Below, piece by piece: positions 19,701-31,746 of a DNA stretch of 64,000 nucleotides (the stretch's first letter is position 1; every line of letters begins with the position of its first letter). Position numbers and translations under genes: made by a program. The DNA comes from Gracilaria gracilis. Lineage: Eukaryota > Rhodophyta > Florideophyceae > Gracilariales > Gracilariaceae. The notes beneath the pieces are model-generated. The model was not told where the DNA came from and did not search any database. It was given only the letters and a program-made list of their open reading frames with translations. The stretch covers positions 62,001-126,000 of the forward strand of contig JARGSG010000015.1 in assembly GCA_030374805.1 (NCBI GenBank), read 5' to 3'.

Positions 19701-20084
19701 TATGAAGGCTGCGCCAACTGTGAACACACAAGTTGGCGCTTGGCGCGTTTGAGAGAGAGCATTTGGTGGCGCATAATTAAGCGCCACAAGTACAACAAAG
19801 CATGAAACGCTGGCGGCGCGTTTAGGCACGCGCGTTGCTTGCGCGCGCTGCTCAAAGTGGACTGCCGCGGATCCACGCAAGCGCGCCGTGGGTGTCCATC
19901 CGCGCGCTGCTGAATGCGCTCCAAATTGCAACTTCCAATCGTCTCAGCTACAGTAACCTCATCGTGTTTCCGCCATCGTGTTTCCGCTGCTCTCCTTCTT
20001 CCAACGCGCGGCCCGCCTCCCGTTCCACTGCCGTCTCACCGCCGCGGCGCGCCGCCCTTGCGTGCGCTCCCACTCCACGGGAGC
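16704..20084. other. 3.4 kb stretch without a supported gene
   Basis: Open frames here are short, low in complexity and without domains. Visible items are an A-rich run with TAATAATAA near 16826 that may hold the 3' end of the zinc-finger gene, a CT-rich stretch at 16905-16975, CAACAACAGCAACAACCACA near 17530, and a GCGC-rich stretch at 19570-20080. I see no tRNA, snRNA or transposon. Confidence 0.4.
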
Positions 20085-20111
20085 GAGAGAGAGAGAGAGA
20101 GAGAGAGAGAA
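20085..20111. repeat. (GA)13 microsatellite
   Basis: Thirteen uninterrupted GA units follow CACGGGAGC and precede ACGGCCCCCG. Confidence 0.9.
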
Positions 20112-20480
20112 CGGCCCCCGCCACTCGATCGCTCCCCCTAGCTAGCTAGTATCATAGAATACATTTGCATACAATCTCCGCTCTTCGCGTTGCACTACAA
20201 GCCATTCTGCCCATTTTGCACGGGGAACACCTCCCCGTAAAAGTTACTCGCTATCAGCACACACCTCCGCCGCGCACATCGCGTTCGCTTTCTTTCCCAT
20301 CAGCGCGCACTACACTCCACGAAATTTCTATACCTCGAAACGCCAATCCAACCAATGCGTCGAGAACTGACTCCCTACGACAAAGATACTTTCTCAGCAG
20401 CAGAGTAGACCGTAGACCATAGTGTAGATAAAACGACGTTACCATACGCGCAGCAAATTCAGAGCGCAGGCACAAATAGA

Positions 20481-20514
20481 AAACGAAGTTTATATAGAAC
20501 GGCGAAATTTTATA
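20481..20514 (+). repeat. left terminal inverted repeat of the Tc1-like element
   Basis: It pairs with 21680-21713 in inverted orientation; both share AAACGAAGTTT followed by an AT-rich block and GCGAAA.TTTATA. Confidence 0.75.
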
Positions 20515-20554
20515 ACTGCATAAAACAAGAAAACAACATAGAATGGCCTAGTAG

Positions 20555-21549
20555 CCCGTCATTCCTCCCTTCTTCTTCTCGACTACAGTAATCAAACGCT
20601 TCGGTACAGACCTGTAAAGATTTTCCACCAGTAAATCTGGCATTTGATTCCACACATATTCCACCCTGTCGGCCAACTTTTCCACCGACTCAAATTGGTT
20701 GTGGTCTGCGTAGACGTGCCTGGCCAGCCAAGCCCAGACATTCTCAATTGGATTGAGGTCTGGGCTCTTGGCTGATCAGTCCATCATAATGACATTGTGA
20801 TGGCTAAGCCACTTTTTGGTAGCATTTGCGCGATGAGAACTAGCCCCATCGTGTATAAACACCCAATTTTCCCCCAGTGTTTCAGCAGCATAGGAAAACA
20901 AATCCTTCTCCAGTACATCTATATAACTTTTAAATGTTATTGTAGTATCAAAGGCAGTTTAGGATCCAGCACCATAGTACAGAATGCACCCCCATACCAT
21001 GAGCTACTTTCCTCCTTGCACCCGTTTAGAAAATATCTCTGGCTCCTTCCTTAAATCATGCCAATATGATGCTAAATCATCGAAATCATTAAGATTAAAC
21101 TTTTCTCGTCCAAAAATAAAACATTCTTTCATTCGATAGAGTCTAATGAGAGCTTATCTTTGGCAAACAAAACCCTTTTTTTTCTTGTGTTGAAGGTTTA
21201 TATAACGGCCCGACTTTATATTCTTGTACTTAAAATAAGGTACTTTTGTGGGGATCTGCTGAATTTGCCGAGTAATGACGCTCAAACTTTACTTTTGTTG
21301 AACATCTTTCGCGATGGACTGGTGCATAGTAACATCTCGAATACTCGTACGTTTGGTCGCGGCGGATATCTTCTGGTTCCTTGGTTTCCATTTACGTCTT
21401 CGGGTGCGCTTTGGCCTTATTAGAAATTGCTGTACTGTAGTACGATGCCGGCCTAGTTCGTCGGCAATGGCTTGATAAAACAATCCATGCAAGGCATTTG
21501 CCAGAATTTTTGCTTTTTTCACGTCTGATAAAAGTAGACCACGACGCAT
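20555..21549 (-). pseudogene. decayed Tc1-like (DD34E) transposase
   Basis: The N-terminal 86 residues (21549 to 21289) read well and include a helix-turn-helix, LGRHRTTVQQFLIRPKRTRR. Further along the minus strand the catalytic core is recognisable: FLDEKKFNLNDFDD (first Asp), VFIHDGASSHRANATKKWLS (second Asp) and SPDLNPIENVWAWLARHVYA (catalytic Glu in IEN). There are 34 residues between the second Asp and the Glu, hence DD34E. The C-terminal end is LYRSVPKRLITVVEKKGG. A TGA at about 20774 stands where Tc1 proteins have Trp, a second stop lies near 20962 and a third near 21022, and the frame is disrupted between the N-terminal domain and the core. All three catalytic residues survive. The copy is non-functional. 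Confidence 0.82.
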
Positions 21550-21679
21550 TTTGAGCTTCGAAGTGAAAGGAAAAGTGACTACATGGATCTAGTACAAGGT
21601 AGCGAAGGTATTAGAGTGATTTTTACTTTTAATTTGGACTGTAGAAGCGCGCGCTTTTTGTTTTAAATGCTTTTGATGG

Positions 21680-21713
21680 TATAAAGTTTCGCTGATATAA
21701 AGAAACTTCGTTT
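21680..21713 (-). repeat. right terminal inverted repeat of the Tc1-like element
   Basis: It is the inverted partner of 20481-20514. Confidence 0.75.
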
Positions 21714-22623
21714 GATGTTATTAGTCACTTGAGGACTTGCTTTGCTGCCAAAGGCTCAGCTTAGCACGCAGCATTGCTGGCGTACTAAGCCGTTGATCTC
21801 ATTGATACTTGAGCCAAAAACTGTAAAGTGTAATACATTAGAGACGAATTCCTACTCTGAGATATAAAAATTTCGTGGAGTTTACACAAGGGCCCCGGGC
21901 CATTTTACAAGACGTAGGAAGCGTACGAACCTGATTGAATATCACCCAATCAAATGCGAAATTCACACTTCGCTAAAGAGCTCATGCGCCGTGATCCACT
22001 CTTCAACAACCCCTTTAGGAGCTCGTGGAGGCCCTTCTTGAACAAGCCAATTGTAGCCCAATATCGTTTTTCTCTCCCAATCTCCTCCCAGGGCACGTCT
22101 CAAATACCCTTCCTGCCAGTTAGACAGTAACAAATCATTGTAGAAATGGCGGACTTTTCCAACTCTTGACTAGCTACCTCAAACATCTCTTACATCGAAA
22201 AGAACACATATTTTAGATCAAATGTCGATCTGAAACTCTGCTAGCTCCAATTCAACTGTTTACTTTTTTCGTTACGTTTGATCGTCATGAAATTGCCATT
22301 AGACATGAATTAATTGTCCTTATTATCTTTATTCATGCAAGCAGATAACAAAAATTCTGCATTTAACTACTGCCGTGATTTCTACTAGATTTCGAAAAAA
22401 AAGCCAACCTGGCTGAACAAAACAGTTTAGAATTATTCCAGCTCATTTACAATCAAGACTGTAGTGTAATAAAACACAAAATTAAAACAAACGTGGATGT
22501 TTCGTTTGTACATAACTCTCGTAGCGATTTATACTTTTCTAGCGATTCATTTCTTCGGCAATAATAGACATGAAACCGTTGGCAGGAGTTTTTCTTTTCT
22601 TTTGCAACACTGGCAACTTATTA
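21714..22623. other. non-coding AT-rich spacer between two DNA transposons
   Basis: No open frame of note and no repeat structure are seen; the stretch is moderately AT-rich. Confidence 0.4.
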
Positions 22624-23274
22624 CAGTAATCCCGCGGTATAAGAATCCCGCGTAATAAAGATATCTATGTTACAAGAATACGAAAGGGATCTGCGAGCTA
22701 AAAATCTTCGATTCTGAGCGGTAGACGGTATGTTGAATGAATAAGGATGGAAGAATAAACAACCAAATTCTAAAAAATCAAATGTATCATAAACAGTGCG
22801 TTTATGATACATTCTTATCTTGATTTAGAGATACATATAAACCTAGTGATCCTGCTTGTCCCCCTCACTTTGATTCCCAAACAAGCTTTGAGTCGGGCCC
22901 CGGAACGTAGCTTACATCATAATTCTGAAGAAGACAAAGAAGACGTGGAAGAGGATGGAGGTTTGTTACACGATCTTAGCCTTGACGACAGTCTGGCCTA
23001 CATCGCAATAACTCTACTTATAATAAAGGAGGGAAAAGGTACCAGTAGTGCATGTGTTCTGGGTTTGGGCGGCCTCAACGTACCAACGGTAGTCTGCGTA
23101 GAAAGCGCGATAACAATTTGAATTAATCGCGCATAGATTTGTTCTTTACAGCCAGCGGACAATTTAGTGCTCTTATCTTAAATGACTTTTTGTAATCCTT
23201 CGTTCTATTCCTACCACGCTTATAAGAATGTAGACGAGGTCTATGCTTCGCATTCTTATAACGCGGGATCACTG
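22624..23274. mobile_element. pogo/Tigger-like element, internally deleted
   Basis: The ends are CAGTAATCCCGCGGTATAAG (22624) and the inverse of a right end reading CAGTGATCCCGCGTTATAAG (23274). The match covers 23 bases with 2 differences. CAGT...-type ends with repeated TATAAGAAT motifs inside are typical of pogo/Tigger elements. The 5' flank is TA; the 3' flank is TG, so the target duplication is not perfect. At 651 bp it is too short for a complete transposase. A plus-strand frame at about 22860-23060 gives an acidic stretch (NSEEDKEDVEEDGG) and LSLDDSLAYIAITLLII, which may be the transposase C-terminus. Confidence 0.7.
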
Positions 23275-23450
23275 TGGTAAACCAAGTCAAAAATCTAAAC
23301 TTTTCAAAAAGAAAAATAATAATACAATTGAAGTTTTTAGAGCTATTTCAAAAGTTCTTTGCGTTAAATTGTACAAGTGCAATAATCTATACTGTCAAAG
23401 TATCACTCCATATCGACCTAATTCGTTGGAGGCTTTTTGCTGAAAAATGT
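23275..23450. other. AT-rich host locus, left flank of E1
   Basis: AT-rich sequence; AAATTGTACAAGTGC resembles the GAAATTGTACAGACGC motif of the AT-rich repeat at 34.9-36.4 kb. E1 is inserted at its right end. Confidence 0.4.
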
Positions 23451-24301
23451 TGTGGAGCAACGCCTTTGGGGGGAAAAGCGCAAGCTCACGAAGCCGTTCG
23501 GAATCTTCCCCTCGACTGGGCAGCACAGCGAACGGAGCACTCCGGGAATGACACAGCTAAGCCGGGTGTAAATCCGAGGTCAAACCACCACGACAAACGT
23601 CGGAGCGTGAGGCTGGTTAGTAGTCGGTAGAGATCCACGTGTTCACACGGTCACGAGATGAATCCTCGAAAGAGAGTAGCACGGCAACGACAAGGTGTCG
23701 GAAACGGGCCACTGCGAACGGGGCAAAAAGGCAAACCCAAAAAAGGGGAGAAAGCAAACCACCAGAGTGGGGGAAAAGGAGAGAGTAAAGCAAACCCAAT
23801 ACAGGGGCGAGTATACGACAATAGGTCGGAACGAGACACACAAATAGTGGTCATACTCTGAGCGCCACAAGGGTGAGTAACTATACGTGAACAACGCGGT
23901 CGTCACTCCACTTGGAGGTGAACAGTCCGCGAAGGCGTGATAGTTAGAGCCAGAAGCCCTTGCTTAGCAAGGGGCAATTTACTTGGCGGAGCGATGCTCA
24001 ACCCTCTAAGTACTGAGCTCGGCGCACCACTGACAGTGGGTGCGCCGGGCAAAATAATCTATAAAATATCTGAGTAAATACAGCAATGCTGGGTGCACTG
24101 CCTTCGGCATATCCGTGCTACACGTGTGCTAGTCACACCCGCTAAGCGGCGCCTCGAGCCGTGCAATCCACGTGTACATGTGTGGAAATTACCTCAGTGA
24201 GGCGACACGCTAATAGCGGTGTAGCTCATATATATCTACTAACGCATGATGCGGGAATTAACTAAGTACCTCAAATCGCCTCCAAGGAGTGTTGTCCTTC
24301 A
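23451..24301 (-). repeat. E1 3' LTR
   Basis: It starts TGTGGAGCAACG and ends GTTGTCCTTCA on the plus strand (TG...CA ends). A perfect hairpin CGGCGCACC-ACTGACAGT-GGTGCGCCG lies at about 24020-24047, just downstream (in the minus sense) of a TATA-like TTTTATAG. Confidence 0.95.
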
Positions 24302-24314
24302 TATCCCCCTCCTT
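24302..24314 (-). promoter_or_regulatory. E1 polypurine tract
   Basis: On the minus strand AAGGAGGGGGATA directly abuts the 3' LTR, as required for plus-strand priming. Confidence 0.8.
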
Positions 24315-24336
24315 AAGAGTGAGCCACGCCGTCGCG

Positions 24337-26294
24337 ATGGCGGGTCGAACTCCCAACCGTGGGCATAAAAGCGCATCCCCGAAGTCTTCGGATTCCATCT
24401 CGCCTCGCGAAGACCAAGTCACTACCACTCCAAAGTGCAAACCTCGCTCCAGCGACGATCAACCCTGTTCACTACAGTCTTCAACTCGCTCTTGCGGTCG
24501 TACTACCAACCTTCCCGTTCCTCGAGTGCCTCGCGCGATGAGCGGTCAACCTCCGAACTCGGGATACTTCTCCGGATTTCGTTCCGTGCCTCTTCCGCAA
24601 AGCGGCAATGCTTCTGGGGCGTCCCAGAGACTCAATGCCAGTGGCGGGCACATTCTCCCTCCGGGGCAGCAGCCCCATGGTCAAGTCATGCAGGAAGTGC
24701 CGTGGCCTTCCTACGATGAGCTCGTCGGGCTGAACCCTCGCGTTCACGCGCATCTCTTCCGGACTGCTCCGTGGTTTCATCCTACAGCCGTTTTCAACGA
24801 GGACCTCATCGCGTCCTATGCGGACGGTACTGATCGCCTCCCCGGGGATCTTCCGGCGTTAGTCACCACTTCGTGGGATTGGCGTCGACGGGTTGCCGTT
24901 CCTCCTCACGCAATCTTGCGGCGTTCCGGCGAGTCGCTGGCTTCCGCTCAGGCGGCATTGGTTCGCTTGGGCTATGCGCGGCAGAGCCGGGCGAACTTCG
25001 AGTTCCCAATTCCCGATTCCATCAGCTTTGATCTCCGGTTGTACCGTACTCAAGGCGAGATTTCGTACTGAACCCGCTTGGCGGTGGTTGAGACTTATTC
25101 CTGGAGAGGACGTCCTAGTGTACGCCAGGAGGCGGTGTGTTGGATTCATCTTATCATCCAGGCGGAGTTCAGGTATCTTCGCCGGGAGTCCCGTTCGCGG
25201 TGGTTACAGAACTTCATCCGCGATGAGCGCCGTGCGCGTTCCCGATTCGGGTTTCTCGTCCCGTATCAAAACACGGAGATCAATCGAATCCGGCACCATC
25301 ACCGGCTGTGCCGTTATGTTCCCATTCCCACTTGGTGGTCCTCGGTGGAGGTGTGTCGCGGGTGCTACGTGGAGTTGCCCCCGGTCCTCTCCTATCTTGG
25401 CTCCTGCCTCATCGAGGATCCGTATTCCGGACTGTGGTCCGTGGTGCTCACCGAGTGGGCTATCCGCACCGCGGCTTACCTCCTATGGGAAGTATATGAC
25501 CAGTATCGACTGTGGTATGTCCCGCCTCGCCTTCGTACGTGCATCCGAGAAATCTCGTTGCGGGTCCCTCTGGGAGGTGAAAACAATGCCGAAGAAGTTC
25601 GTGGACTCCTCGACGTAGTCGACCGAGTTGATTGGGCCAGCGTGCCCTTCGCTCAGAGCGGCCGCGGTCACGAGGACGGCGGTTTCGACCGGTCTCCGGG
25701 ACGACGCACGCCATTGGCGGGAGACCTCATCTTTTTCAATCCCTGGGAGGTGCAAGAGATCACCGCAGCTGAAGCGGCAGCTCTCCGGATGGCTTCGAGG
25801 TATATCTCTTACGGGCATCCCGTTGGCTTCGTCGACGCTGACGATTTTTACCACGCCTACGGCGGTGATGACGACCAAATTATGGACGACGAACCCGAGA
25901 TGGGGTATGATGACGACATAGTCGAAGAGGTTCCTTCCGCCAACGCGGTGAGCCGACCTCCAATAACACGGCAGCGCCGGGAATAGCGACGGCTGAGCCG
26001 GTGAATCCATCGGCGCCCGAATCTTCGTCGGTAGGTGCCGTGGTGGCTTCCCTTCTGGACAAACCAGAGGTGATCGAGGTGCCTGCCGTCCTCCCCTCTG
26101 GGGGTGGAACCGGTGAGGCGGCTGTGATCGCTCAGTTCCTCCGAGGAGTTGGGCTTTCCGCCACTGTCGCGAGCGGGGACGTCGCCGCAATGCGGGACGC
26201 GTTGGCTGCACGCCTTACTGGCGGATCCAATCCCAGCAATGGGGGTACTGTTGAGGGCGCTCCGGGCCACTCCAACCAAGGGTCGGGGGCTTAG
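24337..26294 (+). CDS. E1 antisense coding region, unknown conserved protein
   Basis: A long plus-strand coding region, opposite in sense to gag-pol, starts 36 bases inside the 3' LTR border (ATG at 24337, MAGRTPNRGHKSASPKSSDS) and converges on the end of pol. I do not recognise the protein. It has a basic Ser/Pro/Arg-rich N-terminus, an aromatic/basic middle (TTSWDWRRRVAVPPHAILRR), a block VELPPVLSYLGS, a hydrophobic block VVLTEWAIRTAAYLLWEVYD, acidic DDDDQ-type stretches and an Ala/Gly/Pro-rich tail. E2 and E3 carry related regions in the same place and orientation. A few interruptions are present. Codon choice and length argue for a real coding past. The protein could be an accessory factor analogous to the antisense ORFs of some plant gypsy elements, or a captured gene. 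Confidence 0.65.
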
Positions 26295-26468
26295 TCCATC
26301 TTCCACCTGATTCCCGCTATGCGGTGTTGTTGTAGGATATAGCCTCGATGGCCACTAAACCTACTTCCGTCTATGACGTATATTTTTCCTTTCCCAAGTG
26401 CCAGTTTCGTCTTCTCCCACTTCTCAACTTCCTTCTAGGTGATCTAGCTTCTTCCCCTTCGGGGCGTG

Positions 26469-29400
26469 TTATCCCACTTGGGCGTTGACAATTGTCGCCG
26501 GGAGACCCGTGCGAGTACGCCGATGGTACTGCACCACTTTCGATCGTGGGAGATGCTCGATTGGCTCATCCGAGTCAGCCTCGGGTCCGTAGCCGTACCA
26601 ACGTACGAGATACTGTATGTACCCCAACGGGTGGTATGAGTGTTCCACTATGTGGTCGACTACGAACTCTTGTCGGAAGACTTCCCGGCCTTGCCGTGTG
26701 ACTACGACATCCTGCTTCGGAGAGCTCTCCGGCGGCTTCATCGTGTGTGGCACTGCGTCGGTGTTCCGGTTAGACCGTTTTGTGTCCAACAAGGTTGGTG
26801 GCACTGTATCTTTGCAGTGTGATCCCCCACTTGGGTCGATTGTCACGCGTCTCGCGGTGTCGGTGTTCCCGTTTCCTTGTTCCGGTATAGTTCCTTCTCC
26901 CGCGGGAATCCCAGGTGGGCGTACCGCAAGTTTGCGTGGTAGCAATTGTTTCGACGGATTGGTGTGTGACGTCGAACGCGCTCGTGGCAATGGTAACCAT
27001 GATTGAACCGGCCTCGCCGTGGTGGCACGTGACTTTGTCAACGGGTGGCCGTCATTGGTCTGCGCCGTGGCGTGTTCCGCTTCCGTATGCACTGGAGGTG
27101 TCAGCTCGGTTTGTCGACATGGTTCGCTCGCTGAGCTGATCTCCCTTACAGGTGTAGTCCGTGTCCTACGGTTGGCACTTCCCTGCTGGGCATTTAGCGA
27201 CGTGTCCGCGGTGTGGCCCGCCTCAGGCGTGTTGAGCGACTTATTCTCCGACGACTCTTCTCCGTCTTGGACGTGCGAGCTCAACGGTGCCTTAGGCGGT
27301 ATTTCCACTCCGTTATGCGACGTAGTCACTCCAGGCGCGCTATGCGGCGTAGGCAACGGCTTCGCCGGTAACGACTGAGTCTCCTCGGTCCTGTCCCGCA
27401 CGGCGGTAGTGTCTGGTGACGATTCCGCTTCTGCGTTGATGCGCGGCGACCTTGACGAGACCCCGGGCTCCTGAGAGGGCTTTGATTGCGCATTAGCGCT
27501 GTCTCTCTTCCGTGCCACACGGTGTTCCTCACGCGACAGCGCGGAAGCATGACGATCAACGAGTCCCTCCCCCTCCTTAGATGGAGCGACATGGGGAGTG
27601 GTTGTCAACGCGCCAAAGCGGCGAATAGTTACGCCAGGCGGCGGTGCTTCAGACAGCGAAGCGCCAGGGCGCGTAGAGTCCGATAACATCGGCAAATCCG
27701 AGAGTCCCCTACTTGGGTGTGGTACCTCCCTAGGGCGGTTGATCGGGGGTGGGTCCGGTGTGTCCGTAGTGTTCGTTTCCGCTTCTGCGGTAGAATGTTC
27801 ACTTGATGGGTCGTTTCCCGCGGGCGGGGGTGCAAAAACCACGCGATCGCGGGAAATGCGTTCGTGTTGCTGGCCCATCTCCACTACGACAGTGTCGGAT
27901 TCCACAGCAATTGTTTTGAAAGGACCGTCGGCGACGGGTGAGAGCTTGTGGAGTTTCTCCTTTCCTGGGTTCCAATACTCCTTAGGATGAACACACAGTC
28001 CCCTTTTTTAAGGGCGGGTGGTCTTCGAGGGGCTCGCTGTTCGAAATCACGCTTATACGAGGCTTGTGACCGGGCCATTGACCGTTGTGCTGCAGGGACC
28101 AGCTTGGTAAGCCATGTCTTCCAGATTTCCCTGTATCCCTTCGTCGAAGGAAATTGATCCAGCGTTGGCTGTGCTTCGAGCGCTACGGGCGGCGGGGTGC
28201 GAGACAAAACCAATTCAAATGTAGTCAATCCCGTAGTACGGTGTACCTGAGTGTTGTATGCGAATGTCACCGCATCGGTGAACAGGTCCCACGTGGTGGG
28301 GTGATCGGCTACGTATGAACGGAGTGTTGCTAACGGCGTCCGGTTAAACCGTTCAGCCCGCCCATTACACTGGGGGTGGTAGGTTGTCGTGAAGAGATTC
28401 TTGACATCCAGAATCCTGCATACATCCCCGAAGAACCGGAAGGCAAATTGTTTCCCGTTGTCGGAGAATAGATTCACCGGTGGACCGTATACGTATGCCC
28501 AATGGGTGACGAATGCTTGCGCAACCGTCAGTGACGTGATTCTCAGTAAGGGTACGGTACGAACGAGCTTCGAGAAACGATCCGTGATCACGAGTAGAAA
28601 TTTGCTACGCCGCTTAGTAGCGAGGAAGGGTCCCAAAATATCGATAGCTACGAATTCCAGGGGCGCCCTTGCGGGGAAGAGCTTCAGCTTCGTCGCATGG
28701 CCGCGAAGCTTGACGCGATTCCGAGCACACTCGAGGCAGAACCGCACAGTTGCGTAGCAATCCACAGCCATTGCTGGCCAGTAGAATTTCCTTCGCAATG
28801 TAAGGTACAGTTTCCGTCCTCCGACGTGGCCACTAAGTTTGGCATAGTGTGATAAGTGTAACACCCGAGATTGTAGGGCGTGTGGCACCACTTTTTGTGG
28901 GTTTCCAGTTACCGTGCGAACGAGGTATCCAATATCATTCACCCGAAAGGGGAGATCAGCTCCTCCATTGAGTTGCGCCCGAATCTTCGTGCAGTAGGGA
29001 TCGCTGAACTGTTCCCTAACCATCTCCTGCGTTGTGACGGGTACGAAGTTCCCTGGTAGGGGGTTCGCACTTTCGCTGACAGCGAGTAGGTCGTCCAGTT
29101 CCTGGTCAAAATCCAGTTCGTCTGGCCATTCCTCTTCGATATCCTCCAGTCCACCTGCGGTGTAGTCGTCAACTGCAAAGCAGGGTATTTCCTCTTCATC
29201 GACGGCCAACGCTTCCCCTGTGGTGGATAGGCGAGTAAGGGCGTCGGCTTGTGTATTGTTGGCGTCCTTCTTGTAGGTGACGTCGAAGTCGAACTCTGCA
29301 AGACGCAGTCCCCAACGCATTAAGCGGCCTGAAGGCTCCGATATGGAGAGTAGCCATCTCAATGATGAGTGATCCGTGTAAACGGTGAAATGAGCACCCA

Positions 29401-31744
29401 TGAGGTAGGGGCGTAGTGTGCATAATGCCCACACTACTGCGAGACATTCCTTCTCCGAGACGGAGTAATTCTTCTCATGCACGTTCAACGAACGGGACCA
29501 GTACCCAATTGGCTAGCGTTCCCCCTCTGGGGTGGTTTGAAATAAGGCGCAGCCTACCTGGTCGTCATTAGAGTCCGTGTCCACGGTATATGAAAGTTCC
29601 GGTTTCGGTAGTGACAATACTGGTGCCGTGGTTACAGCCTCTTTGAGAGAGTTAAAGGCTTCCGTCTGAGTAGACGTGAATGGGTCCAACTTAGGCGGTT
29701 GACCCTTCCGCAGGAGCGCGTTGAGAGGTGCCGCGATGTCCGCGAAGTTGGGAATAAACCGTCTATAGACGTTGACTAATCCTAGAAAGGATCTCAGTTC
29801 GATCTGGGTAGTCGGTTTCGTGGCATGTTTCAGCGACTTCACACGAGCTTCCTCGATCATGACACGCCCTGGACGGATTATGTGACCCAGATACTTGACT
29901 GTATCCGTGAAGAATTCGCATTTCCTCAGCTTGAGTGTCACTCCGGCGTCCCGTAACGTGGCCATTATGTCTCTCACATGTGCGAGGTGATCATCCAGAT
30001 TATCTGAGAATGCAATGACGTCGTCAAGGTAGACGCGACAAGTACGCCACTTGAAGCGGGCCATTAGGATATCAATAGCACGCTGAAAAGTAGCGGGAGC
30101 ATTGGTTAACCCAAAGGGCATCCGTTTAAAACGGTAGAGGCCAGAGTGGCAGACAAACGCTGTCTTGTCCTGATCCTCCTTTCTCACTGGAACTTGCCAG
30201 TATCCCCAGTTAGCATCCAATGCCGTGAATACGGTAGCATTTCCGAGAGAATCGATGTATTCATCCATACGTGGAATAGGGTACACGTCCTTGACGGTAA
30301 GAGCGTTTAGACGACGATAATCGATACAGAAGCGCCAGGAACCATCCGGTTTCGGAGCCAGTACCACTGGTGATGCCCACGGCGAATGTGCCGGTTCTAT
30401 GACTCCTGCACGGAGCATCTTGTCCACCTGAAATTGCTCTTCTTCTCTGGCCTTGGGCCCCGCCCTGTACGGATGTTGGGCTACTGGCCGGGAGTTGGGA
30501 AGAAGATTAATCCGGTGTTCCGTGGTATTTATTTCTCCGAGAGAACCATCCCACATTGTGGTGAATTCACGAAGCATATCGCGCAGTCGTTTGCGGTGTG
30601 TCTCTGGAACATGTCCGAGATCGAGTTCTTCCAATTCCCTTACTGGGTCCAATTGGTCGTAACTCGTCGGAACGCGTGTCTTCTCTGTCTTAACAGGCTG
30701 CTGACCCGAGAGACTCGGCGACGGAGACGAATGAGATTCTGACTCCTCCTGAGATTCTGACTCCTCCCCCTCCTTAGAGTGAACGATTCCGAGCACATCG
30801 GCAGCAGTCATCTTCGTCGGTACCAACGCAGTTGGATGCGGCATGACCGAGCCAATCACTTGGTTTTTCACCAGATACTGGGTTGTTTTGCCTAGATTGG
30901 CTATCAACACGTAAAACGGATTATCCGGTTCCACCTGGACCACTCCATTAGCAATGGCAAGAGAGTATTTATCATACAACTACGGCAATGGCTGGACGAT
31001 TCGTAAACCGTGTTGACGGGAATTCACCTGTACCCAGACTTGAGACTCTGGAGGCACGCGTGTCGCGGAGGCAACACGAAGCTTCGTAGATTCCCGAGAA
31101 CTCGGTGGTGCTTCCTGCGCCGCAGGTAGAGGTACGTGCTTCTTGGAGGCATGCCTCAAAGGACGACGAACAATCGGCACGGACGAACCATCTTCCATTT
31201 CAACACGCCTCTGGCGGGGCCTAATGGCATTGACAAAGCGGTCGCAAAAGTCACAACCCAAAATGACTGGGGCGGCCAGGGACCGACAAACGACAAAGTC
31301 GAGCTTCACCACGCATGAGCCCAAGCGGATTACCAACTCGATGTATCCTACCGTTCACAGCGGGTTGTTATTCGCGTCAGCGACGTCAGGGATGTCGCCA
31401 CGGCGAATGTGTGACCGCAAGGCGGGTGGCAATGCTGTCTCAACAATGAAGTTCGGACCTGCGCCTGTATCTAATACAGTGAGATAACGCACCATAAACT
31501 GGGGTGAAAGGCCAAGGTCGTCATAGACCTTGTAGTTGCGTTTGGCCATCACCATAACTCTATCCGGAAACCGGTTATTTCTTACCCGTATCCACGGTCG
31601 ACGAAGAACACCAAGGTGTTCTGAGTTCACGTCTTCGACGGCCTGTTTTCTCGAGAGGATTCGGATCTGGGAGCGAGGCAGGGAAGTCTCGGGCGCCTTC
31701 AGCCTCAACTCTGAGGGCGCCCCTCCAAGAGAGGAGACTCCCAC
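26469..31744 (-). CDS. pol: E1 pol region: protease, RT, RNase H, integrase, chromodomain
   Basis: Domains in order on the minus strand: retropepsin-like protease with VLDTGAGPNFI (about 31.45 kb) and LAAPVILGCDF (about 31.27 kb); reverse transcriptase (about 30.5-29.8 kb) with FCIDYRRLNALTVKDVYPIP, RMPFGLTNAPATFQ and RVYLDDVIAFS, the YLDD active site; RNase H with VYTDHSSLRWLL and NNTQADALTRL; integrase with an HHCC finger (HYAKLSG...CLECAR), core FVAIDILGPF, LFSDNGKQFA and YHPQCNGRAERFNRT; an unusually long Pro/Ser/Thr-rich linker; and a C-terminal chromodomain VDHIVEHSYHPLGYIQYLVR-WYGYGP near 26.6 kb. Domain order places it in the Ty3/gypsy chromovirus group. Confidence 0.92.
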
Positions 31745-31746
31745 AA

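Larger units (their letters stand above)
20481..21713 (-). mobile_element. Tc1-like DNA transposon with terminal inverted repeats
   Basis: The left end AAACGAAGTTTATATAGAAC (20481) matches the reverse complement of the right end (AAACGAAGTTTCTTTATATC, ending at 21713) over about 34 bases with a few differences. The 1.23 kb between them holds one transposase gene on the minus strand and little else, the usual Tc1 layout. A clean TA duplication is not obvious at the outermost matched bases; TA occurs at 20477-20478 and 21719-21720. The transposase carries in-frame stops, so the copy is inactive. Confidence 0.8.
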
